Below, piece by piece: positions 9,560-17,546 of a stretch of 64,000 bases of DNA. Source of the stretch: Bradyrhizobium sp. SZCCT0231. Lineage in GTDB: Bacteria; Pseudomonadota; Alphaproteobacteria; Rhizobiales; Xanthobacteraceae. The number at the start of each line of letters is the position of its first letter. The first letter of the stretch is position 1. Position numbers and translations under genes: made by a program. The stretch is taken from the NCBI RefSeq assembly GCF_018130245.1, contig NZ_JAFCKP010000005.1:62001-126000 (forward strand). The letters are read 5' to 3'. The notes below the pieces were generated by a model. The model had not been told where the DNA came from. It was given only the letters and a program-made list of their open reading frames with translations, and ran no database searches.

Positions 9560-10384
9560 ATGAATTTCCGTTACTTGGCCGCGTCCGTCCGGCCGCGCGG
9601 GCGACTTCTCGCCCTGTTGACGGCGACGGCGTTGGCCGTTCCGTTTGCCGCCGAGGCTCAAGCTCCTGCACCGGCTCCTGGCGCGCCCGCGCCCAAGGCC
9701 GCCCCGGCCCCGAAGGCCACCCCGAAAGCTGCCCCCAAGGCTCCGGCGCCCGCAGCGTCGCCGCAGGCCCAGCAGGCTCCCGCCCAGGGCGCTCCGGCGC
9801 AGCAGGGCGCGGCCCAGCCCGCTGACCAGCAGATCCAGCTGATCTACGCCCCCTGGACCAAGTTCTGCCTGAAGGGCCAGGATGCCAACGCCAAGCAGGT
9901 CTGCTTCACCGGCAAGGACGGCCGCATCGAGTCGGGCCAGCCGGTCATCGCGGCCGTGATCATCGAGCCCGAAGGCGAGCCCAAGAAGATCCTGCGCGTG
10001 ACGCTGCCGCTCGGCATGCAGCTGGTTCACGGCACCCGCATCATCGTGGACAACAATGCGCCGCTGCAGCAACCCTATGTGATCTGCTTCCAGAACGGCT
10101 GCATGTCCGACTACGAGGCGACGCCCGAGTTCATCAACAGCATGAAGAAGGGCCAGAATCTCGTTGTCCAGGCGATCAACGCCAACGGCGCGCCGCTGAC
10201 CCTGCCGCTGCCGCTCGCCGGCGAATTCCAGAAGGCCTATGACGGTCCGCCGACCGATCCGAAGGTGTTCGAGGAAACCCAGAAGAAGCTCCAGGAAGAG
10301 CTTCAGAAGAAGGCCGAGGAGCAGCGCAAGAAGCTCGAGCAGCAGGGCGCGGCTCCCGGCGCATCTCCGGCTGGTCAGAAATAA
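9560..10384 (+). CDS. Invasion-associated locus B (IalB) family protein
   Basis: A 274-residue exported protein. A signal peptide (to about residue 33, AEAQA) is followed by an Ala/Pro/Lys-rich linker (about 35-85), then the IalB domain (about 90-230; W-T-K-F-C, VCFTGKDGR and the cysteine pair in VICFQNGC). The tail is a Glu/Lys/Gln-rich coiled coil (about 238-262). IalB proteins act in the cell envelope of alphaproteobacteria; their exact role outside Bartonella is unclear. The proline-rich linker suggests the domain is held away from the membrane or wall. A strong terminator follows at once. Confidence 0.88.
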   Translation: MNFRYLAASVRPRGRLLALLTATALAVPFAAEAQAPAPAPGAPAPKAAPAPKATPKAAPKAPAPAASPQAQQAPAQGAPAQQGAAQPADQQIQLIYAPWTKFCLKGQDANAKQVCFTGKDGRIESGQPVIAAVIIEPEGEPKKILRVTLPLGMQLVHGTRIIVDNNAPLQQPYVICFQNGCMSDYEATPEFINSMKKGQNLVVQAINANGAPLTLPLPLAGEFQKAYDGPPTDPKVFEETQKKLQEELQKKAEEQRKKLEQQGAAPGASPAGQK

Positions 10385-10406
10385 TTGGGACCAAATCCCG
10401 GACATG

Positions 10407-10436
10407 AAAAAGGCGCTCGCTCGAGCGCCTTTTTTA
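10407..10436 (+). terminator. Strong intrinsic terminator after the IalB gene
   Basis: GGCGCTCG (10412-10419) pairs perfectly with CGAGCGCC (10422-10429), and the flanking A5 and T5 extend the stem to 13 bp. The T-tract on one side and A-tract on the other make it potentially bidirectional, serving hspQ on the opposite strand as well. Confidence 0.85.
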
Positions 10437-10510
10437 TTTGTGCTTCCGATGCAGCGACTCTGTTCACTTCTCCCGAACGGAGAGCTGAACACCGAGCTGT
10501 TCGTCGCGTT

Positions 10511-10843
10511 CTAGTTCAGCGAGGGATTGCGCGGGCGATAGCCGCCGGCCTTGTCCTTGATGAAGATCTCGGCGACCTGGGAATGTCGGACCGGCTCGCC
10601 GGAATCATCCGGCATCAGGTTCTGCTCCGAGACATAGGCGACGTATTCGGACTCCGCGTTCTCCGCGAGCAGGTGATAGAACGGCTGGTCCTTGTTGGGC
10701 CGCACCTCCTCGGGGATCGACAGCCACCACTCCTCGGTGTTGTTGAATTCCGGATCGATGTCGAAGATCACCCCCCGGAACGAGAAGATCCGGTGGCGAA
10801 CGACCTGTCCGATCTGGAATTTCGCGGTCCGCGCTTTAATCAT
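10511..10843 (-). CDS. hspQ: Heat-shock protein HspQ (hemimethylated-DNA-binding family)
   Basis: A 110-residue HspQ/YccV protein. In enterobacteria HspQ is a specificity factor that enhances Lon proteolysis and was first described as a binder of hemimethylated DNA. The family core is visible: FQIGQVVRHRIFSFRGVIFD, then EEWW, DQPFYHLL and YVSEQNL. The start MIKARTAKFQIG is preferred over an in-frame ATG 45 bases upstream, because homologues begin directly before the FxIGxxV strand. It converges with the IalB gene and is divergent from the AEC carrier. Confidence 0.9.
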   Translation of the reverse strand: MIKARTAKFQIGQVVRHRIFSFRGVIFDIDPEFNNTEEWWLSIPEEVRPNKDQPFYHLLAENAESEYVAYVSEQNLMPDDSGEPVRHSQVAEIFIKDKAGGYRPRNPSLN

Positions 10844-10949
10844 CCCCCGTCGATAGACCAGGATTGTGGCCGATGCTAGTGCCCTCATCTGGAATTAACC
10901 TTCGTTTCCGGGGCGGATAGCCCCCAAGCCTTCAGAAAACACTTCATCA

Positions 10950-11903
10950 ATGGTCGATATCCTCAATCTGGCGCTGCCTTATTTCGGCTTGATCTTCGTT
11001 GGTTTCGCCTGCGGCAAGGTCAAGTCCATCCCGGAATCGGGCCTCGCCTGGATGAACTTCTTCCTGCTCTACGTGTCGCTGCCGGCGCTGCTGTTCGCGA
11101 TCATGTCGAAGACGCCGTTTTCGGAATTGAACAACCCGCCGTTCCTGGTGGCGACGACGCTGTCGACGGTTGCGGCGTTCACGCTGGCACTGGTGCTCGG
11201 CAAGCTGCTGGGACGGCTGACGCTGCGCGAAGCGACGCTCGCAGGTCTCTCCGGCGGCTACGGCAATATCGGCTATATGGGGCCGGGCCTGGCGCTCGCG
11301 GTGCTGGGGTCGAAGGCGGCGGCGCCGACGGCGCTGATCTTCTGCTGCGACAGCATCTTCCTGTTCACGATCGTGCCGCTCTTGATCGAGCTTTCCGACC
11401 GCGACCATCCCTCGCTGGTCCACGCCTTCGGCGTCGTGCTGAAGCAGATCGTGCTCAATCCGCTGATCATGTCCGCCTGCTTCGGCGCGGCGGTAGCAGC
11501 GCTCCATATCGAGCTGCCGGTCGCGCTCGACCGCACCATCACCTTCCTGCAGAACGCGGCCGCGCCGACCGCGTTGTTCGTGCTCGGCGTGACCGTGGCG
11601 CTCCGCCCGTTCGATCGGGTGCCGTGGGAGGTGCCCGGCGTGGTCGCGATCAAGCTGCTGATCCATCCGCTCACGGCCTTCGCCCTGATGCTGGCGTTCG
11701 GCCCGTTCGCGCAGCCCTGGGCCGCCACCGCCGTGCTGATGGCTTCGCTGCCGCCCGCGCTGAACGTGTTCGTGATCGCCCGGCAGAACGATGCCTGGAT
11801 CGAATCCGCCTCCGTCGCGGTGCTGCTTGGCACCTTCGCGTCGGTGGTCACGCTGACCAGCGTGATGTGGGCGATCCAGAGCGGGCGGCTGGCGTTTCCT
11901 TAA
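10950..11903 (+). CDS. AEC-family (auxin efflux carrier-type) membrane transporter
   Basis: A 317-residue inner-membrane protein with about ten hydrophobic segments in a 5+5 arrangement, as in bacterial AEC carriers of organic or amino acids. Family features include the GGYGNIGYMGPGLAL stretch (about 105-119) in the first half and NVFVIARQND near residue 272 in the second, which mark the crossover regions. The substrate cannot be read from the sequence. It stands alone: upstream is hspQ (divergent), and downstream is a convergent monooxygenase gene. Confidence 0.85.
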   Translation: MVDILNLALPYFGLIFVGFACGKVKSIPESGLAWMNFFLLYVSLPALLFAIMSKTPFSELNNPPFLVATTLSTVAAFTLALVLGKLLGRLTLREATLAGLSGGYGNIGYMGPGLALAVLGSKAAAPTALIFCCDSIFLFTIVPLLIELSDRDHPSLVHAFGVVLKQIVLNPLIMSACFGAAVAALHIELPVALDRTITFLQNAAAPTALFVLGVTVALRPFDRVPWEVPGVVAIKLLIHPLTAFALMLAFGPFAQPWAATAVLMASLPPALNVFVIARQNDAWIESASVAVLLGTFASVVTLTSVMWAIQSGRLAFP

Positions 11904-11925
11904 GCGGGCTTGGCCGCCGCCAAAC

Positions 11926-13110
11926 CTACCGCCGCCATGTCGGCGTCAGGCCCTCGCGCATGGCAAAGCGCCGGAGCGGGCCGATGGCGCCGAGCAGGTG
12001 CATGCCGACGGCGCGGACCGGCTGGAGTGGCAGGAAGTCGTTGAGCAGGGAGCGGTTAGCGATGTCGATCGCAAAGGTGCGGCTCAGAATGTCCGGCCGC
12101 CGGGTGCGGTCGTAGCGCTTGAGCACTTCGTCCGCACCGGGATCCTGCCCCGCGGCGATGGCTTCGCTTGCGAGCCTTGCAATGTCGGCGGCATCGCGCA
12201 GGCCGAGATTGAGGCCCTGCGCGCCGATTGGCGGAACCACATGGGCGGCCTCGCCGACCAGCGCGATGCGATCGCGGCCGAAGGAATTTGGACGTTCGAT
12301 CGCGAGCGGGAACAGGTTGCGGCCAGGCTCGACCGTCATGCGTCCCAGGATCGAATGTGACTGCTTCTCGATCGCGGCGGACAGCTCCTCATCGCTCAAG
12401 CTGCGGAGCCGTTCGGCTTCCGCAGGCGCCGAGACCCAGACGATGCTGCAGCGGTCGCCGGGCAGGGGCACGAACACGCAGGGACCATGCGGCGTGTGGA
12501 ACTCGGTCGAGACATTGCGATGCGGCCGGGCATGGCCGACGTTGAAGGTCAGCGCGGTCTGGTTCAGCTCGCGACGCGTCACGGCGATGCCGGCGGCCTC
12601 GCGGCACAGCGAGTGCCGGCCGTCGGCACCGACCACCAGGCGGGCCGAGAGAAACTGTCCGGAGGCCGTGCGCACCGCGATGTCGTCGGCTTCGATGACG
12701 ATGCTTTCGGCCTCGTCGTCGAAGCGGACGAGGTTGGGCAGCTCAGCCGCGCGCGCTTCCAGCGCCAGCATCAGCGAGCGGTTGTCGATGTTGTAGCCGA
12801 ACGCATCGAGGCCGATTTCGTGACAGGAGAAGCGGACCTCCGGCGCGCGGAACAGCCGGCCGGTGTCGTCGACCAGGCGCATGACCTCCAGCGCTGCCGC
12901 CTTGTCCTTGCAGCGCGGCCAGACGTCGAGCATCTCCAGCAGGTCGATGGAGGCACCGAGCAGCGCGGTGGTGCGGTTGTCGGCGTAGGGCACGCGACGC
13001 GCCACCAGTGCGGTCCGTGCACCCGCTTGCGCCAGTGCGATGGCCGCCGCGAGGCCCGCCGGTCCGCCGCCGATCACGGCCGCGTCATGGAGTGTCGATG
13101 CGTCTGTCAT
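11926..13110 (-). CDS. UbiH/COQ6-type FAD-dependent monooxygenase
   Basis: 394 residues with the full flavoprotein hydroxylase signature: the N-terminal FAD loop VIGGGPAGLAAAIALA, the middle GADGRHS motif, and the C-terminal RIALVGEAAHVVPPIGAQGLN, which is characteristic of ubiquinone-ring hydroxylases. The probable role is a hydroxylation in ubiquinone biosynthesis; which ring position cannot be told. The start MTDASTLHDAAVIGGG is chosen because an earlier in-frame ATG 87 bases upstream would add a tail that families lack and would run into the divergent pcs region. Confidence 0.88.
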   Translation of the reverse strand: MTDASTLHDAAVIGGGPAGLAAAIALAQAGARTALVARRVPYADNRTTALLGASIDLLEMLDVWPRCKDKAAALEVMRLVDDTGRLFRAPEVRFSCHEIGLDAFGYNIDNRSLMLALEARAAELPNLVRFDDEAESIVIEADDIAVRTASGQFLSARLVVGADGRHSLCREAAGIAVTRRELNQTALTFNVGHARPHRNVSTEFHTPHGPCVFVPLPGDRCSIVWVSAPAEAERLRSLSDEELSAAIEKQSHSILGRMTVEPGRNLFPLAIERPNSFGRDRIALVGEAAHVVPPIGAQGLNLGLRDAADIARLASEAIAAGQDPGADEVLKRYDRTRRPDILSRTFAIDIANRSLLNDFLPLQPVRAVGMHLLGAIGPLRRFAMREGLTPTWRR

Positions 13111-13238
13111 GGAACGACAAATGACATGCCCGGCGGCAAATTCAAGCCCGCTGATTTCGCCTGATTTTATGGCGAATTGTGCGATCGTGCGCCGCAATGG
13201 CGGATGTGCAAACCGGTCGCATTCTGATAGCAGAAGCC

Positions 13239-13964
13239 ATGGATACGCAGCAGGATTCCCTCAAGCCGAGACCGGCGATCCGCGCCGCGGCCTTCTCGGT
13301 GCACATCTTCACCGCGTTCGGCGCGGCGATCGCGCTCTTGGCGCTGCTGGAGGCCGTGCGCGAGCACTGGGCGGCGATGTTTCAATGGCTGGGAATCGCC
13401 CTGATCATCGACGCGATCGACGGGCCGATCGCGCGCCGGCTCGACGTCAAGAACGTGCAGCCGAACTGGTCGGGTGACGTGCTCGATCTCGTGGTCGACT
13501 TCGTCACCTATGTCTTCGTGCCGGCCTATGCGATCGTGGCCAGCGGCATGCTGCTGCCGGTCGCGGCTCCCTTGCTCGGCATCGCGATCATCGTCACCAG
13601 CGCGTTATATTTCGCCGATCTGCGCATGAAGGCCGACGACAACCATTTCCGCGGCTTCCCGGCGCTGTGGAATGCAGCGGCGTTCTACCTGTTCCTGCTG
13701 CACTGGCCGCCGCTGTGGTCGACGCTGCTGGTGGCCGCGCTCGTCGTGCTGACCTTCGTGCCGTTCCACGTGCTGCATCCGGTCCGCGTCGTGCGGCTGC
13801 GCTGGCTGACGATGTCGCTGATCGCGATCTGGGCGGTGCTCGGTCTCTACACGCTGGAGATGGATTTTCGCGTCGGCACCGGCGTCACCGTCGTGCTCTG
13901 CGCCATCGCGCTCTGGATCAGCTTCAGCGATGCCTTGATCCGCCTGGCGAGATCCTTGGCGTGA
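13239..13964 (+). CDS. pcs: Phosphatidylcholine synthase
   Basis: A 241-residue integral-membrane enzyme that condenses CDP-diacylglycerol with choline to give phosphatidylcholine, a pathway found mainly in bacteria that live with eukaryotes. The CDP-alcohol phosphotransferase motif is intact: DGPIAR, then GDVLDLVVD (the spacing and the three aspartates match), with about eight hydrophobic segments. The start MDTQQDSLKPRP gives the usual family length; the frame is open for 60 more bases upstream. It is divergent from the UbiH-like gene. Confidence 0.93.
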   Translation: MDTQQDSLKPRPAIRAAAFSVHIFTAFGAAIALLALLEAVREHWAAMFQWLGIALIIDAIDGPIARRLDVKNVQPNWSGDVLDLVVDFVTYVFVPAYAIVASGMLLPVAAPLLGIAIIVTSALYFADLRMKADDNHFRGFPALWNAAAFYLFLLHWPPLWSTLLVAALVVLTFVPFHVLHPVRVVRLRWLTMSLIAIWAVLGLYTLEMDFRVGTGVTVVLCAIALWISFSDALIRLARSLA

Positions 13965-14066
13965 TGCACCTGCTGACCAGCCCGCTCAGCGGCTGCGGCG
14001 AGCGTCGAGTTGACAAGGCGGGCGCGATGTCTTTCGCTCAAGCCTGGGAGAAGAGGAGGTCAGGCG

Positions 14067-15041
14067 ATGACCAAAGCCATCCGTGTGCACAAGGTCGGAG
14101 GCCCCGAAGCCCTGGTCTATGAGAGCGTCGAGGTGCCGGCGCCTGGGCCGGGCGAGGTGCGCATCCGCCAGCACGCGGTGGGCCTCAACTTCATCGACGT
14201 CTATTATCGCACCGGCCTCTACAAGGCGCCGGGGCTGCCCTTCATCGCGGGCAACGAGGCCTCGGGCGAGGTTGTCGCGGTCGGGCCTGGCGTCACGAAT
14301 TTTCATCCCGGCGACCGCGTTGCCTATTACCACAATCTCGGCGGCTATACCGACGAGCGCAACATCCCCTGGGAGAAGCTGGTCAAGCTGCCCGACCACA
14401 TCACCTACGAGCAGGGCGCCGTGCTGATGCTGAAGGGGCTGACGGTCTGGTACCTGCTGCACAAGACCTTCAAGGTCGAGCCGCATCATCGCGTGCTGGT
14501 CCATGCCGCCGCCGGCGGCATCGGCCTCCTGGCTTGCCAATGGGCGAGGGCGCTCGGCGCGCATGTCATCGGCACGGTCGGCTCGCGCGAGAAGGCCGAG
14601 CTTGCCGAGGCCAACGGCTGCGATCACGTCATCCTCTACAACGAGGAGGATTTCGTTGCGCGCGTCAAGCAGATCAGCCGCAACGAAGGCTGCGACGTCG
14701 TCTATGACGGCGTCGGCAAGGCGACCTTCCCGGGCTCGCTGTCCTGCCTGAAGCCGCGCGGCATGTTCGTCTCGTTCGGCAATGCCTCGGGCCCCGTGCC
14801 GCCGTTCTCGATCGCCGAGCTCAACAATCACGGCTCGCTGTTCGCGACGCGGCCGAAGCTCAACGACTATATCGGCACGCGCAAGGAGCTGCTGGAAGGC
14901 GCCGACACGCTGTTCGCCGCCGTCATCAACGGCAAGCTGCACGTGCCGATCAACCACGCCTACGCGCTGAAGGACGCCGCCAAGGCGCACATCGATCTCG
15001 AGAGCCGCAAGACCACGGGCGCGTCGATCTTGAAGCCGTAG
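14067..15041 (+). CDS. Zinc-independent NADPH:quinone oxidoreductase (Qor type)
   Basis: A 324-residue medium-chain dehydrogenase/reductase of the quinone oxidoreductase type. Visible: the GroES-like catalytic domain (NFIDVYYRTGLYK, the quinone reductase signature), the nucleotide-binding glycine motif HAAAGGIGLLACQWA (about 148-162), and no zinc-ligand cysteines. The probable reaction is one-electron reduction of quinones with NADPH. An AGGAGG site about 10 bases upstream fixes the start MTKAIRVHKVGG. It converges with the argD-like gene across a palindromic repeat. Confidence 0.9.
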   Translation: MTKAIRVHKVGGPEALVYESVEVPAPGPGEVRIRQHAVGLNFIDVYYRTGLYKAPGLPFIAGNEASGEVVAVGPGVTNFHPGDRVAYYHNLGGYTDERNIPWEKLVKLPDHITYEQGAVLMLKGLTVWYLLHKTFKVEPHHRVLVHAAAGGIGLLACQWARALGAHVIGTVGSREKAELAEANGCDHVILYNEEDFVARVKQISRNEGCDVVYDGVGKATFPGSLSCLKPRGMFVSFGNASGPVPPFSIAELNNHGSLFATRPKLNDYIGTRKELLEGADTLFAAVINGKLHVPINHAYALKDAAKAHIDLESRKTTGASILKP

Positions 15042-15045
15042 TTTC

Positions 15046-15202
15046 CGTGTCCCGGACAAGCTGCAACGCGCAAAGCGTTGCGGCGCAGAGCCGGGACCCA
15101 GATGCCGCACGCTGCGGAGAGATGGGCCCCGGCTCTGCAGCGCACCGCTCCCGGACGATGCTTCGCATCGCCTTGAGAGCGCTGCGCTGCGTCCGGGGCA
15201 CG
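15046..15202. repeat. Palindromic intergenic repeat, copy 1
   Basis: The ends are an imperfect inverted repeat, CGTGTCCCGGAC and GTCCGGGGCACG, and the interior holds CTCTGCAGCGCACCG and nested hairpins. The same element, differently trimmed, recurs at 30914-31047 and 55412-55514. Here it separates two convergent genes and could fold into a long 3'-end hairpin on either transcript. Confidence 0.75.
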
Positions 15203-15211
15203 AGACAGGTC

Positions 15212-16402
15212 TTACGCCACCCGCCTTGCCGCGCCGGCCTTGGTCAAAATCACGTCGAGACAATCGATCATCTCGGCGATCTCGCCCTTCGTGACGTTCA
15301 GTGCCGGCATGAAGCGCAAGCTGTCGAGCTGCGGGGCGTTCAGCAGCACGCCGGCTTCGAACGCCTGCGCGACGATGCCTGGTGCGATCGGCAGCTTGAG
15401 ATCGAGCGCGAGCAACAGCCCGCGTCCCCGCACGCCGCCGAGGCCATGCCGGGCCGAGACCTTCTGCAGCTCGCTTTCGAGCAAGAGGCCGGTCTCGGTG
15501 ACCGCCTTCAGGAAGTCGGGCTTCTTGACTTCCTCAAGCACCGCAAGGCCCGCCGCGCACATGATCGGGTTGCCGTTGAACGTGCCGCCCTGGTCGCCGT
15601 GCTCGAAACAGGAAGCGCGTTCGGTCGCGAGCAGCGCCGCGAGCGGCACGCCGCCGCCGATGCCCTTGCCGAGCGTCATGATGTCGGGTGCGATGCCGGC
15701 GTGCTCGTAGTGGAAGAGTTTTCCGGTCCGGCCCATGCCGGTCTGGATCTCGTCAAAAATGAGCAGCAGGCCGTGCGCCTCGGTGAGCGCGCGCAGCTCT
15801 TGCAGGAACTGGTCGCTCGCCGGCCACACGCCCGATTCCCCCTGGATCGGCTCGAGCATCACAGCGACGGTGTTGTCGCTGATCAGCTTCTCGACCGAGG
15901 CGATGTCGTTCAGCTTCGCCTTCTTGAAGCCTGATACCTTCGGCTCGAACAGCGGCTCGAATGCCTTCTTGCCCGAAGCCGACATCGTCGCCAGCGTCCG
16001 GCCGTGGAAGCCGCCTTCGAAGCTGATGATCTCGAACGCGCCGCCCTTGTGCAGGTTGCCATATTTCCGCGCGAGCTTGATCGCGCCTTCATTGGCTTCC
16101 GCGCCGGAATTGGCAAAGAACACTTGGTCGAAGGCGCTGTTCTCGACCAGCGCCTGCGCAAGCTTCAGGCTCGGCTCGTTGTAGAAGGCCGGGCTCGGCG
16201 TGAGCAGCCGCTTTGCCTGCGCGGCGAGCGCATCGGCGATCGCGGGCGGGGAGTGACCGAGGCAGTTCACGGCCCAGCCTTGCACGAAATCGAGATAGCG
16301 CTTGCGGCCGTCGTCCCAGAGGTAGGAGCCGGCGCCGCGGACGAACACGGCCTTGGGCCGTGCGGTGATGTCCATCAACGCGTCATACGGATGCGTAGTC
16401 AT
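15212..16402 (-). CDS. argD: Acetylornithine-type class III aminotransferase (ArgD-like)
   Basis: A 396-residue PLP-dependent class III transaminase of the acetylornithine/succinyldiaminopimelate branch, which makes N-acetylornithine on the way to arginine. Motifs: [18 protein letters not shown] (substrate and cofactor phosphate), [12 protein letters not shown] (cofactor ring aspartate) and the Schiff-base lysine in [15 protein letters not shown] stands where ArgD has GSTFGGNP. No argF follows, since the next gene is convergent. An AGAGGAG site precedes the start by about 7 bases. The arginine-rich leader and terminator upstream are direct circumstantial support for a role in arginine synthesis. 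Confidence 0.85.
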   Translation of the reverse strand: MTTHPYDALMDITARPKAVFVRGAGSYLWDDGRKRYLDFVQGWAVNCLGHSPPAIADALAAQAKRLLTPSPAFYNEPSLKLAQALVENSAFDQVFFANSGAEANEGAIKLARKYGNLHKGGAFEIISFEGGFHGRTLATMSASGKKAFEPLFEPKVSGFKKAKLNDIASVEKLISDNTVAVMLEPIQGESGVWPASDQFLQELRALTEAHGLLLIFDEIQTGMGRTGKLFHYEHAGIAPDIMTLGKGIGGGVPLAALLATERASCFEHGDQGGTFNGNPIMCAAGLAVLEEVKKPDFLKAVTETGLLLESELQKVSARHGLGGVRGRGLLLALDLKLPIAPGIVAQAFEAGVLLNAPQLDSLRFMPALNVTKGEIAEMIDCLDVILTKAGAARRVA

Positions 16403-16438
16403 GTCGTACTCCTCTGGAGGCGGGTGGAAAAAGGGCGC

Positions 16439-16475
16439 AAAAAGCAGAAAGGCCGCACCTTGCGGGTGCGGCCTT
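16439..16475 (-). terminator. Attenuator terminator upstream of the argD-like gene
   Basis: On the minus strand AAGGCCGCACC pairs perfectly with GGTGCGGCCTT (11 bp, five-base loop) and is followed by TTTCTGCTTTTT. It ends 36 bases before the argD-like start codon, so it must be read through for that gene to be expressed. Its 5' arm can instead pair with a segment inside the leader peptide gene. Confidence 0.85.
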
Positions 16476-16503
16476 CTCGAAAACTTCAGCTGAATTCAGT
16501 GGT

Positions 16504-16596
16504 TCAGCGGCGTCCTCGGACATGGCGCACCCTCTCGTCGTCGCGGGAGCGACGGCGGAGCATTTCGGTGCGCTGGTTGGTCCGGGCGTTGATCAT
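16504..16596 (-). CDS. Arginine-rich leader peptide (putative argD attenuation peptide)
   Basis: A 30-codon frame starting ATG and ending TGA, with 11 arginine codons, including R-R-R-S-R at residues 14-18 and R-x-R-x-x-R-x-R-R at the end. It is too short for usual gene finders. It lies 28 bases upstream of an intrinsic terminator that precedes an arginine-biosynthesis gene. Segment GCGCACC (16567-16573) can pair with GGGTGCGC (16525-16532), and that same segment can pair with CGCACCC in the terminator 5' arm (16464-16470). This is the 1:2, 2:3, 3:4 arrangement of classical leader-peptide attenuators. There is no clear ribosome-binding site. Confidence 0.65.
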   Translation of the reverse strand: MINARTNQRTEMLRRRSRDDERVRHVRGRR

Positions 16597-16604
16597 GGGG
16601 CGCG

Positions 16605-16634
16605 TCCGTACAGCCGAATAGCAGGACTTGTCAA
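16605..16634 (-). promoter_or_regulatory. Candidate promoter of the arginine leader
   Basis: A perfect TTGACA (16629-16634, minus strand) is followed after 18 bases by TACGGA, a poor -10. Transcription would start a few bases before the leader ATG, leaving almost no untranslated leader, as in the trp leader of other alphaproteobacteria. The -35 is clear and the -10 is weak. Confidence 0.4.
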
Positions 16635-16673
16635 GCAGGCATTTTGCAGGATGCTCGCCGAGCGTGCATCGGG

Positions 16674-17315
16674 TCAGGTCGGGTGCGCGGCTTCCTCGGC
16701 CTCTTCATCGCCCCAATCCGCGTCCGCAATCGCGGTGTCGATCAGCTCGCCGCGCATCAGCTTGAGCGGCGAATTCCAGTACAGCGCGATGTTGTGGAAG
16801 GGATCGGTCAGCACCTTGAACACCCAGACCAGGCCGGTCGTGACGTCGCGGGTGGCGAAGAGCTGCAGCATGCGCGCAAGTCCGCCGCCGATGCCGATCG
16901 CGAGCCAGAGCGTGCCGACATGCCGGATGAAGTCGAGGCGAGTGGCCGGCGCATCGAACAGTCCGAACAGCGTCGGAAAGGCGAACAGCGCGAGCGGCGC
17001 ACTGCCCCAGACCAGCAGCAACACGATCTTGCGGGTCTGGTTGTAGCCGACCTTGATCGCTTCCTTGTAGTCGTTGCTGACGTCGTTGACGGCGTCATAG
17101 CCGTTCGGCTCGAAGAAGAAATGCCCGGTCTGCCGCGTCAGCATCGCGAGCCAGCCGACGATGCCGGCGATGGCGGGGTCCTTGAACAGCAGGGCGTAGC
17201 AGCCGAGGAAGATGACGGCGCTGATCAGGTGTAGCGTCTGGTTGACGGTGCTTTGGTGGTAGAAGCGGTAATCGTCGAAGCGCTGCGTGCGCAGCATGTC
17301 CGAGAGGCGGCTCAT
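16674..17315 (-). CDS. Predicted membrane protein, DUF962/Mpo1-like
   Basis: 213 residues with about four hydrophobic helices. The N-terminal YHQSTVNQTLHLISAVIFLG and the TGHFFFEPNGYD stretch recall the H-x-x-x-N-x-x-H and GHxxFExNxP signatures of the Mpo1/DUF962 family of small membrane proteins, some of which are lipid dioxygenases. The resemblance is partial, and I cannot confirm the catalytic histidines. The C-terminal 15 residues are acidic (DADWGDEEAEEAA). The gene ends about 40 bases from the promoter of the arginine leader on the same strand. Function is unknown. Confidence 0.65.
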   Translation of the reverse strand: MSRLSDMLRTQRFDDYRFYHQSTVNQTLHLISAVIFLGCYALLFKDPAIAGIVGWLAMLTRQTGHFFFEPNGYDAVNDVSNDYKEAIKVGYNQTRKIVLLLVWGSAPLALFAFPTLFGLFDAPATRLDFIRHVGTLWLAIGIGGGLARMLQLFATRDVTTGLVWVFKVLTDPFHNIALYWNSPLKLMRGELIDTAIADADWGDEEAEEAAHPT

Positions 17316-17383
17316 CCTCGTTCCTCGCTCGCGTTGAAAAGCGCGGGCAGAGTTAGGCCGAGTCCGTGACCCCTGCGTGAATG

Positions 17384-17393
17384 CACTATAGTG
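17384..17393. promoter_or_regulatory. CACTATAGTG palindrome in a divergent promoter region
   Basis: A perfect 10-base palindrome in the 230-base gap between two divergent genes; TATAGT within it could be a -10. It may be an operator or part of a promoter. Confidence 0.25.
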
Positions 17394-17546
17394 TCACATT
17401 GCAGTGCGCAGGTAGTCTCGCGTGGGGGCCCCGTGGAAACCATTGCGTCGCTGGCGCGTTTGTGATCGAAGCACGCGAATTGGTTCGAACCGGACCCACG
17501 GCGGTTCAGACCAAGGAAGACGGGACCAATCAGACAGTTTTCAGCC

